From: Streptomyces adustus
GTDB taxonomy: Bacteria > Actinomycetota > Actinomycetes > Streptomycetales > Streptomycetaceae
Length of the DNA stretch: 51,985 nt
NCBI RefSeq assembly: GCF_009377175.1
Contig: NZ_VJZD01000038.1
Span: 1-51,985 of the forward strand
Direction of reading: 5' to 3'
The notes below the pieces were generated by a model, which saw only the letters and a program-made list of their open reading frames with translations, searched no databases and was not told the origin of the DNA. Below are positions 10,061 through 19,123 of the stretch, piece by piece. Made by a program: the position numbers and the translations under genes. Position 1 is the first letter of the stretch. Every line of letters starts with the position of its first letter.

Positions 10061-10882
10061 GTGACCAAACCCGTTCGCCGCCCCGGCCTCGACGCCGAGG
10101 GACACATCGTCCGCGAAGGCTCCCTCGCGCGCGTGCCGCCCGGCTACGGCCCCGTCGTGGCCACGGCACGGCAGCGACTGCCGGAGGTGTTCGGCACGCG
10201 CTTGCACAGCGCGTACCTCTACGGCTCGATCCCGCGGGGCACCGCGCGCCCGGGGCGCAGCGACCTGGATCTGCTTCTCGTCCTGCACGCGGAGCCGACC
10301 GAGGCGGACCGGGCGGACGCACGGGCCCTCGACGCGGAGCTCGACACGAGGTTCCCGCAGCTCGACGGGTGCGGCACGCTGCTGTTCGGCCGCGAGCGGG
10401 TGCTGAGCGACCTGGAGCGCCACGACCTCGGCTGGTTCGTCGCGTGTCTGTGCACACCGCTGCTGGGCGAGGACCTCGCCGCCGCTCTGCCGCGCTACCG
10501 CCCCGGCCCGCTGCTCGCCCGTGAGACCAACGGGGACCTGGCCCTGCTCCTGCCCCGCTGGCGTCGGCGGATCGCCGACGCCGAGGACACCGAGCAGGCG
10601 CGGCGGCCCCTCGTCCGCTTCATGTCGCGGCATCTGGTCCGCACCGGTTTCACCCTCGTCATGCCCCGCTGGAACGGCTGGACCAGCGACCTGCGCGAGA
10701 TGGCCGGGGCGTTCGGCGACTACTACCCGCAGCGGGCCGGGCAGCTCCGGGCCGCGGCCGTGCTCGGGTACGAGCCGACCGGCGACCGGGACGTCCTGCG
10801 GTCGTACGTCGACGACCTCGGCCCGTGGCTCGCCGAGGAGTACGCGCGCGTGCACGGCGTCAAGGCGGCCAGGCCCGACTGA
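10061..10882 (+). CDS. Nucleotidyltransferase-fold protein (aminoglycoside adenylyltransferase-like)
   Basis: The 273-residue protein has the polymerase-beta nucleotidyltransferase core at about 55-75: YGSIPRGTARPGRSDLDLLL, the GS-x11-D-x-D pattern that binds metal and NTP. The following helical part resembles stand-alone nucleotidyltransferases of the aminoglycoside-modifying or toxin-antitoxin type. The substrate cannot be told from sequence. GTG 10061 has only a weak ribosome site. It converges on the metallo-beta-lactamase gene and is not part of the conserved mycobacterial order, so it is probably a later insertion. Confidence 0.75.
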   Translation: MTKPVRRPGLDAEGHIVREGSLARVPPGYGPVVATARQRLPEVFGTRLHSAYLYGSIPRGTARPGRSDLDLLLVLHAEPTEADRADARALDAELDTRFPQLDGCGTLLFGRERVLSDLERHDLGWFVACLCTPLLGEDLAAALPRYRPGPLLARETNGDLALLLPRWRRRIADAEDTEQARRPLVRFMSRHLVRTGFTLVMPRWNGWTSDLREMAGAFGDYYPQRAGQLRAAAVLGYEPTGDRDVLRSYVDDLGPWLAEEYARVHGVKAARPD

Positions 10883-10905
10883 CACACCGGGGCCGGGAAG
10901 TCCGG

Positions 10906-11751
10906 TCAGAGGCGCCGGCCCGGGATGAGCCCGTGCTCCTCCAGGTACTCCAGCTGCGCCCGTACCGACAGCTCCGCCGCCGGCCACAGGGAACGGTCGA
11001 CGTCCGCGTACACGTGGGCGACGACCTCCGCCGGGCTCCGGTGGCCGTTCTCGACGGCCGTCTCGATCTGGGCGAGCCGGTGGGCGCGGTGGGCGAGATA
11101 GAACTCGACGGCGCCCTGGGCGTCCTCCAGGACCGGTCCGTGGCCGGGCAGCACCGTGTGGACGCCGTCGTCGACCGTGAGCGACCTCAGCCGCCGCAGG
11201 GAGTCCAGGTAGTCGCCCAGGCGGCCGTCGGGGTGCGCCACCATCGTCGTACCGCGGCCCAGGACCGTGTCACCGGTCAGGACGGCGCCGTCGGCCGGGA
11301 GGTGGAAGCACAGGGAGTCCGAGGTGTGGCCGGGGGCCGGCACCACCCGCAGCTCCAGGCCGCCGACCTCGATCACCTGACCGGCGGCCAGCCCCTCGTC
11401 GCCCAGCCGCAGGGCCGGGTCCAGGGCCCGCACCTTCGTGCCCGTCAGCTCGGCGAAGCGGGCGGCGCCCTCCGCGTGGTCGGGGTGGCCGTGCGTCAGC
11501 AGGGTCAGCGCGATCCGCTTGCCGGCCTGCCGGGCCATGTCGACGACGGCGCCGAGGTGGCCCTCGTCCAGCGGGCCCGGGTCGACCACGACGGCCAGCT
11601 CCGAGTCCGGCTCGGCGAGGATCCAGGTGTTCGTGCCGTCCAGGGTCATCGCGGAGGCGTTGGGCGCCAGAACGTTGACGGCCCGTCGGGTGGCGGGGCC
11701 GGAGAGGACAGCGCCGCGCGGCTGGCCGGGAAGGGCTGCTGCGTCCGTCAT
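10906..11751 (-). CDS. Metallo-beta-lactamase fold hydrolase
   Basis: The 281 residues include the zinc-binding THGHPDHAEG, then PAPGHTSDS, GDTVLG and LPGHGPV, all in family order. The C-terminal helical part (HRAHRLAQIETAVENGHRSPAEVVAHVYADV) is typical of the LACTB2 / glyoxalase-II-like group (Rv3677c in M. tuberculosis), for which RNase or thioesterase activity has been proposed. ATG 11751 overlaps the stop of the Nudix gene upstream (ATGA), so the two are translationally coupled. Longer frames upstream only run into that gene in another frame. Confidence 0.9.
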   Translation of the reverse strand: MTDAAALPGQPRGAVLSGPATRRAVNVLAPNASAMTLDGTNTWILAEPDSELAVVVDPGPLDEGHLGAVVDMARQAGKRIALTLLTHGHPDHAEGAARFAELTGTKVRALDPALRLGDEGLAAGQVIEVGGLELRVVPAPGHTSDSLCFHLPADGAVLTGDTVLGRGTTMVAHPDGRLGDYLDSLRRLRSLTVDDGVHTVLPGHGPVLEDAQGAVEFYLAHRAHRLAQIETAVENGHRSPAEVVAHVYADVDRSLWPAAELSVRAQLEYLEEHGLIPGRRL

Positions 11752-12617
11752 TCGGGGGCTCCACCGGTCGGGATGTGCTTGGTGAACTCGTCGTGGCCGG
11801 GCCAGGAGAGCACGACGTCGCCGTCCTCCAGGCGGGCGCGGGCCAGCACGGGGGTCAGGTCGCGGCCGGGCGCCGCGGCCAGCGCCTCGGCCGCGGTGGC
11901 GTACGGGACCAGCTGGCGCAGGGTCGCCACGGTGGGCGGCATCATCAGCAGCTCGCCCTTGTCGTACGAGGCCGCCGCCTCCACCGGCCGGATCCACACC
12001 GTGCGGTCGGCCTCCGTGGAGACGTTGCGGGTGCGCTGGCCCTCGGGGAGGGCGGCCACGAAGAACCAGGTGTCGTAGCGGCGCGCCTCGAACTCGGGGG
12101 TGATCCAGCGCGTCCAGGCGCCGAGCAGGTCGGAGCGCAGGACCAGGCCGCGGCGGTCGAGGAATTCCGCGAAGGACAGGTCGCGGGCGACCAGGGCGGC
12201 ACGGTCGGCCTCCCAGTCCGCGCCCGTGGTGTCGCCGACGACCGTCTCGGGGGTCGGTCCGGCCAGCAGGACGCCGGCCTCCTCGTACATCTCCCGCACG
12301 GCCGCGCAGACGATCGCCTGGGCGGCCCTCTCCTCGACGCCGAGCCGGTCGGCCCACCACGCGCGCGTGGGGCCCGCCCAGCGGACGAGGTGGTCGTCGT
12401 CACGGGCGTCGACACCGCCGCCCGGGTACGCGTACGCGCCTCCGGCGAAGGCCATGGAGGCGCGTCTGCGCAGCATGTGCACGGCGGGGCCGCCGTCGGT
12501 GTCCTTCAGGAGCATGACGGTGGCCGCGCGCCGGGGGACCACAGGGGTGAGGGTGCCCTCCGTGAGCGCACGGATGCGCTCGGGCCAGTCCGCGGGAAAC
12601 CACTGCCCATTCGCCAT
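11748..12617 (-). CDS. Nudix hydrolase (NUDT19-like)
   Basis: The 289-residue protein has AYAYPGGGVD at about 59-68 and, after a long insert, AAVREMYEEAGVLL. This spread-out Nudix box with the insert between GG and REXXEE is the pattern of the NUDT19 / RP2 group, some of which hydrolyse CoA. The C-terminal part carries WITPEFEARRYDTWFF, a motif typical of that group. It is the second probable CoA-type Nudix in 5 kb. No clear ribosome site precedes ATG 12617. It is coupled to the downstream metallo-beta-lactamase gene. Confidence 0.88.
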   Translation of the reverse strand: MANGQWFPADWPERIRALTEGTLTPVVPRRAATVMLLKDTDGGPAVHMLRRRASMAFAGGAYAYPGGGVDARDDDHLVRWAGPTRAWWADRLGVEERAAQAIVCAAVREMYEEAGVLLAGPTPETVVGDTTGADWEADRAALVARDLSFAEFLDRRGLVLRSDLLGAWTRWITPEFEARRYDTWFFVAALPEGQRTRNVSTEADRTVWIRPVEAAASYDKGELLMMPPTVATLRQLVPYATAAEALAAAPGRDLTPVLARARLEDGDVVLSWPGHDEFTKHIPTGGAPE

Positions 12618-12705
12618 GGGCGGAGGCTATCCCGTAGCGCGCGGATGTTCGAGGGCCACGATCACCGAGCCCGGCGGAAGAACCCCAGGAAGAACCCTGT
12701 AGGAG

Positions 12706-12736
12706 CCCCAGGGAGCCCTTGGCCGGGCCCCTGGGG
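12706..12736 (-). terminator. Hairpin between RidA and Nudix genes
   Basis: CCCCAGGG (12706-12713) and CCCTGGGG (12729-12736) form a perfect 8-bp stem. No U run follows on the minus strand. It may attenuate or end the RidA transcript in the 152-bp gap before the Nudix gene. Next to it the GGAAGAACCC unit is repeated twice. Confidence 0.4.
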
Positions 12737-12769
12737 AAACCCCGGCCGGAATAGCCCGGGGGAACGGGT

Positions 12770-13237
12770 TCACGCGTGCGTGAGCTCCACCTGGATCTCG
12801 ACCTCGACCGGGGCGTCCAGCGGCAGCACCGCCACGCCGACCGCGCTGCGCGCGTGCACGCCCTTGTCGCCGAGCACCTCGCCCAGCAGCTCGCTGGCAC
12901 CGTTGACGACACCGGGCTGGCCGGTGAAGTCGGACGCCGAGGCCACGAAGCCGACGACCTTCACCACGCGCGCGACGCGGTCCAGGTCGCCCGCGACGGA
13001 CTTCACGGCGGCCAGCGCGTTCAGCGCGCAGGTGCGGGCGAGTTCCTTGGCCTCCTCGGCGGTGACCTCCCCGCCCACCTTGCCGGTGACCGGAAGCTTG
13101 CCGTCCACCATCGGGAGCTGGCCGGAGGTGTACACGTACACGCCGGACTGCACGGCCGGCTGGTACGCGGCGAGCGGGGGCACGACGGCCGGCAGGGTCA
13201 GGCCCAGCTCGGCGAGCTTCTCCTCGACGGCGCTCAT
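12770..13237 (-). CDS. RidA/YjgF family protein
   Basis: The 155-residue protein is of the Rid superfamily; RidA proper deaminates reactive enamine/imine intermediates from amino-acid metabolism. The diagnostic C-terminal block VHARSAVGVAVLPLDAPVEVEI includes the Arg that binds substrate carboxylate. N-terminal SGVYVYTSGQLPMVDGKLP and the NALAAVKS helix also fit. ATG 13237 overlaps the stop of the upstream DUF4177 gene (ATGA). The pair matches Rv3678A-Rv3678c of M. tuberculosis. Confidence 0.92.
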   Translation of the reverse strand: MSAVEEKLAELGLTLPAVVPPLAAYQPAVQSGVYVYTSGQLPMVDGKLPVTGKVGGEVTAEEAKELARTCALNALAAVKSVAGDLDRVARVVKVVGFVASASDFTGQPGVVNGASELLGEVLGDKGVHARSAVGVAVLPLDAPVEVEIQVELTHA

Positions 13238-13395
13238 GCCTGCCGCTCCCGCTTCAGGTAGGCCACGAGCTGCTCGGGGTTGTTCGGTCCGGGTACGACC
13301 TGGACGAGCTCCCAGCCGTCCTCGCCCCAGGTGTCCAGGATCTGCTTCGTGGCATGGACGAGCAGTGGCACGGTTGCGTATTCCCACTTGGTCAT
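13234..13395 (-). CDS. DUF4177 small protein (53 aa)
   Basis: The 53-residue protein reads TKWEYATVPLLVHATK then DTWGEDGWELVQVVPG, the typical DUF4177 pattern: a strand, a helix and the GWELVQ motif. The function is unknown. It is translationally coupled to RidA and divergent from the Get3-like ATPase operon, with which it may share the promoter region 13396-13673. The next upstream in-frame codons encode Arg-rich sequence unlike the family, so ATG 13395 is chosen although its ribosome site is weak. Confidence 0.85.
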   Translation of the reverse strand: MTKWEYATVPLLVHATKQILDTWGEDGWELVQVVPGPNNPEQLVAYLKRERQA

Positions 13396-13673
13396 GTGGC
13401 CGACTTTATCCGCTGTGACCGGTGGGACAGGCGGCCGACCACGAGGGTCGGCACGAGCGGCGATACGAACGGCCGTACAGCAGCGGGCTCGGCGGTCGTC
13501 GCGGCGCTTTCCGGACCGTCGGCCATCGCCCCGGCGGCCTCCCGCCGTCCGGGAAACCGCAGCCTGGCGGCCGTGTCGCGGCCCCGCCGTCCACAGGCCA
13601 TGTGGCCGAGTCGCACCCCTGTTGTCCACAGCCTGCCGGTTGGCTCGGGCGCGGACTGGTTACGCTCGAAGAC

Positions 13674-14651
13674 GTGAGCAGGCTCCAGGTCGTCAGCGGC
13701 AAGGGCGGGACCGGAAAGACGACGGTCGCCGCCGCCCTCGCGCTGGCCCTCGCGACCGAGGGGAAGCGGACGCTTCTCGTCGAGGTCGAGGGCCGGCAGG
13801 GCATCGCGCAGCGCTTCGAGACGGAGGCGCTGCCCTACGAGGAGCGGAAGATCGCCGTCGCTCCCGGGGGCGGGGAGGTGTTCGCCCTCGCCATCGACCC
13901 CGAACTGGCCCTGTTGGACTACCTCCAGATGTTCTACAAGCTGGGCAGCGCCGGCCGGGCCCTGAAGAAGCTCGGCGCGATCGACTTCGCCACCACCATC
14001 GCGCCCGGCCTCAGGGACGTGCTCCTGACCGGCAAGGCCTGCGAGGCGGTGCGCAGAAAGGACAAATCCGGCCGGTTCCGGTACGACTACGTCGTCATGG
14101 ACGCGCCCCCCACGGGCCGCATCACGCGCTTCCTCAACGTCAACGACGAGGTGGCGGGCCTGGCGAAGATCGGGCCGATACACAATCAGGCCCAGGCCGT
14201 GATGCGGGTGCTGAAGTCGCCGGAGACGGCCGTGCACCTGGTGACACTGCTGGAGGAGATGCCCGTCCAGGAGACCGCCGACGGCATCGCGGAACTGCGC
14301 GCCGCCCGGCTGCCGGTGGGTCGGGTCATCGTGAACATGGTGCGGCCCGAGGTGCTGGACGCCGCCGACCTGGAACTCGTACGGACCGTGCCGCGCGCCG
14401 CCGTGGCGCGCTCGCTGTCGGCCGCCGGACTCGGCGGGGCGCGGCGCGGCGGGCACGCCGAGCGGCTGGTGGATCCGCTGCTGGCGCAGGCCGAGGAGTA
14501 CGCCGAACGGCACACGCTGGAACACGAGCAGCGGGCCGTGCTGGGCGAGCTGGGCCTGCCGTTGCACGAACTGCCGCTGCTCGCCGAGGGCATGGACCTG
14601 GCGGGCCTGTACGAGCTGGCCACCGAGCTGCGGAAGCAGGGGATGTCATGA
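13674..14651 (+). CDS. Get3/ArsA-like ATPase, first subunit
   Basis: The 325-residue SIMIBI-class ATPase has a deviant Walker A GKGGTGKTT at 9-17, including the signature Lys10 that reaches into the partner's site in this class. YDYVVMDAPPTGRITRFL is the switch/Walker B region. Homologues are Rv3679 of M. tuberculosis, annotated as anion-transporting ATPases and later described as Get3-like. No arsenite-binding cysteine pattern is seen, so arsenic transport is unlikely. A TACGCT -10-like element at 13661-13666 sits seven bases before GTG 13674 with no ribosome site, which suggests a leaderless transcript. The stop overlaps the next ATG. Confidence 0.88.
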   Translation: MSRLQVVSGKGGTGKTTVAAALALALATEGKRTLLVEVEGRQGIAQRFETEALPYEERKIAVAPGGGEVFALAIDPELALLDYLQMFYKLGSAGRALKKLGAIDFATTIAPGLRDVLLTGKACEAVRRKDKSGRFRYDYVVMDAPPTGRITRFLNVNDEVAGLAKIGPIHNQAQAVMRVLKSPETAVHLVTLLEEMPVQETADGIAELRAARLPVGRVIVNMVRPEVLDAADLELVRTVPRAAVARSLSAAGLGGARRGGHAERLVDPLLAQAEEYAERHTLEHEQRAVLGELGLPLHELPLLAEGMDLAGLYELATELRKQGMS

Positions 14652-16057
14652 GTCCGGACCCGGCGCACGCGCAGGACACCGCGCGACGTCTCGCCCCCGC
14701 GCGCGTGCTCGACCTCGATCCGCTGCTCGACGACCCCGGGACCCGCATCGTCGTCTGCTGCGGCTCGGGCGGGGTCGGGAAGACCACCACCGCGGCGGCG
14801 CTGGGTCTGCGCGCGGCCGAGCGGGGCCGCAAGGTCGTCGTCCTCACCATCGACCCGGCCCGTCGGCTCGCCCAGTCGATGGGCATCGACTCGCTCGACA
14901 ACACCCCGCGGCGCGTGAAGGGCGTCGAGGGCAGTGGTGAGCTGCACGCCATGATGCTCGACATGAAGCGCACCTTCGACGAGATCGTCGAGGCGCACGC
15001 CGACCGGGAGCGGGCGGCCACGATCCTCGCCAACCCCTTCTACCAGTCGCTCTCGGCGGGCTTCGCGGGCACGCAGGAGTACATGGCGATGGAGAAGCTC
15101 GGGCAGCTGCGGGCCCGGGACGAGTGGGATCTGATCGTCGTCGACACACCGCCGTCCCGCTCGGCGCTGGACTTCCTCGACGCGCCGAAGCGGCTCGGGT
15201 CGTTCCTGGACGGACGGCTGATCCGGCTGCTGACGGCGCCGGCGAAGCTGGGCGGGCGCGCGGGCATGAAGTTCCTGAACGTCGGGATGTCGATGATGAC
15301 CGGCACGCTCGGCAAGCTGCTGGGCGGTCAGCTGCTGAAGGACGTACAGACGTTCGTGGCCGCGATGGACACGACCTTCGGCGGCTTCCGGACCCGCGCG
15401 GACGCGACGTACAAGCTGCTCCAGGCGCCCGGAACGGCGTTCCTGGTGGTCGCGGCCCCGGAGCGGGACGCGCTGCGCGAGGCCGCCTACTTCGTGGAAC
15501 GGCTGGCCGCGGAGAAGATGCCGCTGGCCGGTCTGGTGCTCAACCGGGTCCACGGCAGCGGAGCCGCCCGGTTGTCTGCCGAGCGGGCGCTCGCCGCCGC
15601 CGAGAATCTCGACCTCGCCGCCGACACCGCGGAGGAGGGTTCCGACCCCGCCGTCGAACCCGCCGCGGAAAATCTTGAAGACTCCCGCATTGTGGATCAG
15701 GACGGCGGGAAGGTTGGTCTTCGTAACTCTCCCGACACGTACGGCAGTTCAGAGTCCCCCGCGTCGCGGCCCGGCCCCCCGGCCCCGGAGCGGCCCAGCG
15801 AAGCCGACCAGCCCACCGGAGCCCATCAGAGCGTCGAGCAGCTCACCGCAGGTCTGCTGCGCCTGCACGCCGAACGTATGCAACTACTCTCCCGCGAGCA
15901 GCGCACACGTGACCGCTTCACCGCGCTCCACCCCGAGGTGGCCGTGGCCGAAGTGGGCGCGCTGCCGGGTGACGTGCACGACCTCACAGGGTTGCGGGAC
16001 ATCGGGAACCGGCTCGCGGCCAACCGGCCGGAGCTGCCCGAGGCCGCCGGCGACTGA
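14648..16057 (+). CDS. Get3/ArsA-like ATPase, second subunit, lacks signature Lys
   Basis: This 469-residue ATPase is coupled to the previous one by ATGA. Walker A reads GSGGVGKTT at 39-47, with Ser40 where the deviant Walker A signature Lys normally sits. The WDLIVVDTPPSRSALDFLD switch region is intact. Residues from about 200 to 250 are hydrophobic and glycine/methionine-rich (MKFLNVGMSMMTGTLGKLLGG), like the client-binding groove of Get3. A disordered, acidic and Pro/Ser-rich insertion fills about 325-392, before a C-terminal helix. The pair corresponds to Rv3679-Rv3680 and probably works as a heterodimer. Confidence 0.88.
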   Translation: MSPDPAHAQDTARRLAPARVLDLDPLLDDPGTRIVVCCGSGGVGKTTTAAALGLRAAERGRKVVVLTIDPARRLAQSMGIDSLDNTPRRVKGVEGSGELHAMMLDMKRTFDEIVEAHADRERAATILANPFYQSLSAGFAGTQEYMAMEKLGQLRARDEWDLIVVDTPPSRSALDFLDAPKRLGSFLDGRLIRLLTAPAKLGGRAGMKFLNVGMSMMTGTLGKLLGGQLLKDVQTFVAAMDTTFGGFRTRADATYKLLQAPGTAFLVVAAPERDALREAAYFVERLAAEKMPLAGLVLNRVHGSGAARLSAERALAAAENLDLAADTAEEGSDPAVEPAAENLEDSRIVDQDGGKVGLRNSPDTYGSSESPASRPGPPAPERPSEADQPTGAHQSVEQLTAGLLRLHAERMQLLSREQRTRDRFTALHPEVAVAEVGALPGDVHDLTGLRDIGNRLAANRPELPEAAGD

Positions 16058-16085
16058 GTCGCCGCCGGCCGAGCCGATGGTCCGC

Positions 16086-16424
16086 TCAGCTCACCGCCGC
16101 ATAGTTCTCGTACACCTGGTCGTCGTCGAGCGACACAATGCCCGCGCCGCGCTCGTACTCCGCACGAGCCGTCTCCAGCAACCTGCGCCAGGAGGTCACG
16201 GTGGGTCGCCTGCGCAGCAGTGCGCGGCGCTCCCGCTCCGTCATGCCTCCCCACACGCCGAATTCGACGCGGTTGTCGAGCGCATCGGCCAGACATTCGG
16301 TGCGCACCGGACATCCGGTGCACACCGCCTTGGCCCTGTTCTGCGCTGCTCCCTGCACGAACAGTTCATCCGGATCGGTAGTGCGGCAGGCGGCCTGCGC
16401 ACTCCAGTCGGTAACCCAGCCCAT
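16086..16424 (-). CDS. wblA: WhiB-like regulator WblA
   Basis: This is a small iron-sulfur regulator of 112 residues, the length I recall for Streptomyces WblA. Four Cys in the C-x29-C-x2-C-x5-C pattern (AACRTT... AVCTGCPVRTECLA) bind a [4Fe-4S] cluster, followed by the GVWGG turn and a basic ERRALLRRR segment for DNA or sigma contact. WblA drives the switch from vegetative growth to sporulation and represses antibiotic genes; the mycobacterial counterpart in this place is WhiB4. ATG 16424 is chosen for GGAGAGG some ten bases upstream. GTG 16481 would give 131 residues. Confidence 0.92.
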   Translation of the reverse strand: MGWVTDWSAQAACRTTDPDELFVQGAAQNRAKAVCTGCPVRTECLADALDNRVEFGVWGGMTERERRALLRRRPTVTSWRRLLETARAEYERGAGIVSLDDDQVYENYAAVS

Positions 16425-16833
16425 ACCGGCGCCGTCCTCTCCCGAATCGAGGCTCCCCCACGGCGGCAGCGGCATATTCACCGCCGCCAGTTGAGGACGT
16501 TACGGAAGGCGAGGGCAGCGCAACACCCCCGTCGGGCCCAATCTTGAATGGCCCGAACGGACTATGGGTAAGCGGCAGATCACCCGGGGGAGTGAGCTGG
16601 CGACATGCGCGACTATCCCGACAGAAACGGGACAGTTCTGTCTAGTCACAACGGGCGCCATGTGACACAGGAGGCGGATTCGGACACGCCCCCACCAAAA
16701 AAGTCGGGGAACCTCCGGAACGATTCGGGGTCGCCGGACGTATTGATACGTAGCCCTACTGCTGTGACAGTTGGGAGCAGCTTAGGCCAAGGCATATACG
16801 CGTGTCCGGCGAATGAGAACGTAGGCTGCCCCC
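16425..16833. other. Divergent control region of wblA and the penicillin-binding protein gene
   Basis: About 400 bp without a gene, with AT content well above the surroundings. It holds ACGTAT-TG-ATACGT, a perfect 6-bp-arm inverted repeat at 16738-16751, and TCAC-N12-GTGA with an adjoining GACAC near 16640-16665. There is also a TAGGCT -10-like element six bases before the PBP ATG. GACAC is the core WhiA recognition sequence, but a single copy is weak evidence. A long leader is known for wblA and fits this gap. Confidence 0.5.
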
Positions 16834-19083
16834 ATGCCAAAGAAGCGCTCGGGCGGTGGCCTGTCGGCAACACAGCAGGCCGCCAAGTTCCTCGGTGTCA
16901 GCGTGCTCGCGGGAGCCCTCCTGGCCGGTATCGCCCTGCCCGCCTTCGGTGTGCTGGGCCTGGCAGCCAAGGGATCGGTGGAAAGCTTCGACGAGCTCCC
17001 GGCGAACCTGAAGACGCCACCGCTGAGTCAGCGCACCACCATCCTCGACGCCGACGGCGGCCAGCTCGCCACGGTGTACTCGCGCGACCGCACGGTGGTC
17101 GAGCTCAAGAACATCTCGCCGTACATGCAGAAGGCGATCGTCGCGATCGAGGACTCGCGCTTCTACCAGCACGGAGCCGTCGACCTGAAGGGCGTCCTGC
17201 GCGCACTGAACAAGAACGTGCAGAGCAGCGGTGTCGCCCAGGGCGCCTCCACGCTCACCCAGCAGTACGTGAAGAACGTCTTCGTCGAGGAGGCGGGCGA
17301 CGACCCGACGAAGGTCGCCCAGGCCACCCAGCAGACCCTCGGCCGCAAGATCCAGGAGCTGAAGTTCGCGATCCAGGTCGAGGAGGAGCTCGGCAAGAAG
17401 AAGATCCTCGAGAACTACCTGAACATCACGTTCTTCGGTGAGCAGGCCTACGGCGTCGAGGCGGCGGCCCAGCGCTACTTCTCCAAGCACGCCAAGGACC
17501 TCACCCTGCCGGAGTCGGCGATGCTCGCCGGAATCGTGCAGTCCCCGAGCCGCTACGACCCGGTGAACGACGAGGCGGAGGCCACCAAGCGCCGCAACGT
17601 CGTGCTCCAGCGCATGGCCGATGTCGGCGACATCTCCCAGGCCGAGGCCGACCAGGCCAAGGAGACGCCGCTGAAGCTGAAGGTCAGCCAGCCCAAGAAC
17701 GGCTGCATCACCGCCGTCCGGGGCGCCAGTTTCTTCTGCAAGTACGTCGAGAAGGTCTTCCTGAACGACCCGGTCTTCGGCAAGACCCAGGAGGCGCGGG
17801 CGAAGCTCTGGAACCAGGGCGGCCTGACCATCCGCACCACGCTCCAGCCGCAGGCCCAGGAGTCGGTGCAGGCCTCGCTCAAGAGCCACGTCAACAAGTC
17901 GGACAAGGTCGCCGCGGCGGCCACCCTGGTGGAGCCCGGCACCGGCAAGATCGTCGGGATGGGCCAGTCGAAGCCGTACGGCTACGGCAAGAACGAGACC
18001 GAGTACAACTTCTCGGTCAACGCCCAGATGGGCGGATCGAACTTCGGCTTCCCGACCGGCTCGACGTTCAAGCCGTTCGTGGCCGCGGCCGCGCTGGAGG
18101 GCGGCAAGCCCGCCACCCAGGAGTACTCGTCGCCGTACGACATGGACTACCCGAGCCCGGTCCAGACGTGCAGCAGCAAGCCGTGGACCAACCAGGACGG
18201 CGACAAGGTCGAGAACGAGAGCGAGTCGGAGTCCGGCCCGTACCAGATGAAGGAGGCGATGGCCAAGTCGGTCAACACCTACTTCGTGCAGATGATCTCC
18301 GACATCGGCCTGTGCCCCGTGGTGAAGATGACCGACGCGCTGCATGTCACGCAGGGCAACGGCACCAAGCTTCCCGAGACCCCTTCCATCGCCCTCGGCG
18401 CCGTCGGCCTCTCGCCGCTGACGATGGCCAGCGCGTACGCCGCCTTCGCCTCCCGGGGCATGTACTGCACGCCGATCGCGATCGAGTCGATCTCGCAGAA
18501 GCTCGGCAACCAGCGGAAGTCGCTGGAGGTCCCGAAGTCGACGTGCTCGCGCGCGATGACCGAGAAGACGGCCGACACGGTGAACACGCTGCTGCGCGGC
18601 GTGGTCGACTCCGGTACGGGCCAGCAGGCCGGCCTCACCGACCGTGAGAGCGCGGGCAAGACGGGTACGACGGACGAGCGCAAGAACGCCTGGTTCGTCG
18701 GCTACACGCCGAACCTGTCGGGTGCCGTCTGGGTCGGCAGCGCCTCCCAGAAGGTCCAGATGACGAAGATCACGATCGGCGGCGTCTACCGCGCGCTCGT
18801 CTACGGCGGTCAGGTCCCGGGCCCGATCTGGAAGGACGCCATGACCGGCGCGCTCTCGGGCAAGCCCGTCCAGTCCTTCAACCTGGTCGACATCCCGGAC
18901 GCCCCGAAGGACAGGGACCAGGACAAGGGCGACGACCACGGCAACAACGGCAGCAACCCCACCAACGGCGGGTTCATCTCCGGTCTGACGAACGGCGGCA
19001 ACAACGGCGGCAACCCGAACCCCACGTACTCGCTCCCGGACGGGTTCATCCAGGGCAACAACGGGAACGGGGGACGGCACTGA
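16834..19083 (+). CDS. Class A penicillin-binding protein (PonA2-like)
   Basis: Bifunctional peptidoglycan synthase of 749 residues with a membrane anchor at about 20-45. The glycosyltransferase domain shows EDSRFYQHGAVD (about 105) with the catalytic Glu, GASTLTQQYVKN (about 137) and KKKILENYLN. The transpeptidase domain has S410-T-F-K413, S479-V-N481 and K609-T-G611. No PASTA domain is present, and the tail from about 700 is Gly/Asn/Pro-rich. There is no ribosome site; TAGGCT lies six bases before the ATG, so the mRNA may be leaderless. The neighbourhood (WblA upstream, metallophosphoesterase downstream) matches M. tuberculosis ponA2. Confidence 0.94.
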   Translation: MPKKRSGGGLSATQQAAKFLGVSVLAGALLAGIALPAFGVLGLAAKGSVESFDELPANLKTPPLSQRTTILDADGGQLATVYSRDRTVVELKNISPYMQKAIVAIEDSRFYQHGAVDLKGVLRALNKNVQSSGVAQGASTLTQQYVKNVFVEEAGDDPTKVAQATQQTLGRKIQELKFAIQVEEELGKKKILENYLNITFFGEQAYGVEAAAQRYFSKHAKDLTLPESAMLAGIVQSPSRYDPVNDEAEATKRRNVVLQRMADVGDISQAEADQAKETPLKLKVSQPKNGCITAVRGASFFCKYVEKVFLNDPVFGKTQEARAKLWNQGGLTIRTTLQPQAQESVQASLKSHVNKSDKVAAAATLVEPGTGKIVGMGQSKPYGYGKNETEYNFSVNAQMGGSNFGFPTGSTFKPFVAAAALEGGKPATQEYSSPYDMDYPSPVQTCSSKPWTNQDGDKVENESESESGPYQMKEAMAKSVNTYFVQMISDIGLCPVVKMTDALHVTQGNGTKLPETPSIALGAVGLSPLTMASAYAAFASRGMYCTPIAIESISQKLGNQRKSLEVPKSTCSRAMTEKTADTVNTLLRGVVDSGTGQQAGLTDRESAGKTGTTDERKNAWFVGYTPNLSGAVWVGSASQKVQMTKITIGGVYRALVYGGQVPGPIWKDAMTGALSGKPVQSFNLVDIPDAPKDRDQDKGDDHGNNGSNPTNGGFISGLTNGGNNGGNPNPTYSLPDGFIQGNNGNGGRH

Positions 19084-19123
19084 GCCGCCCCGCCGGGACC
19101 TGATACACGTCCTGTGAACGAGG

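Noticed and set aside
13674..16057. Arsenite-transporting ATPase (ArsA) function
   Set aside because: No arsenite-binding Cys set and no arsB or arsR nearby. Context and sequence favour a Get3-like role.
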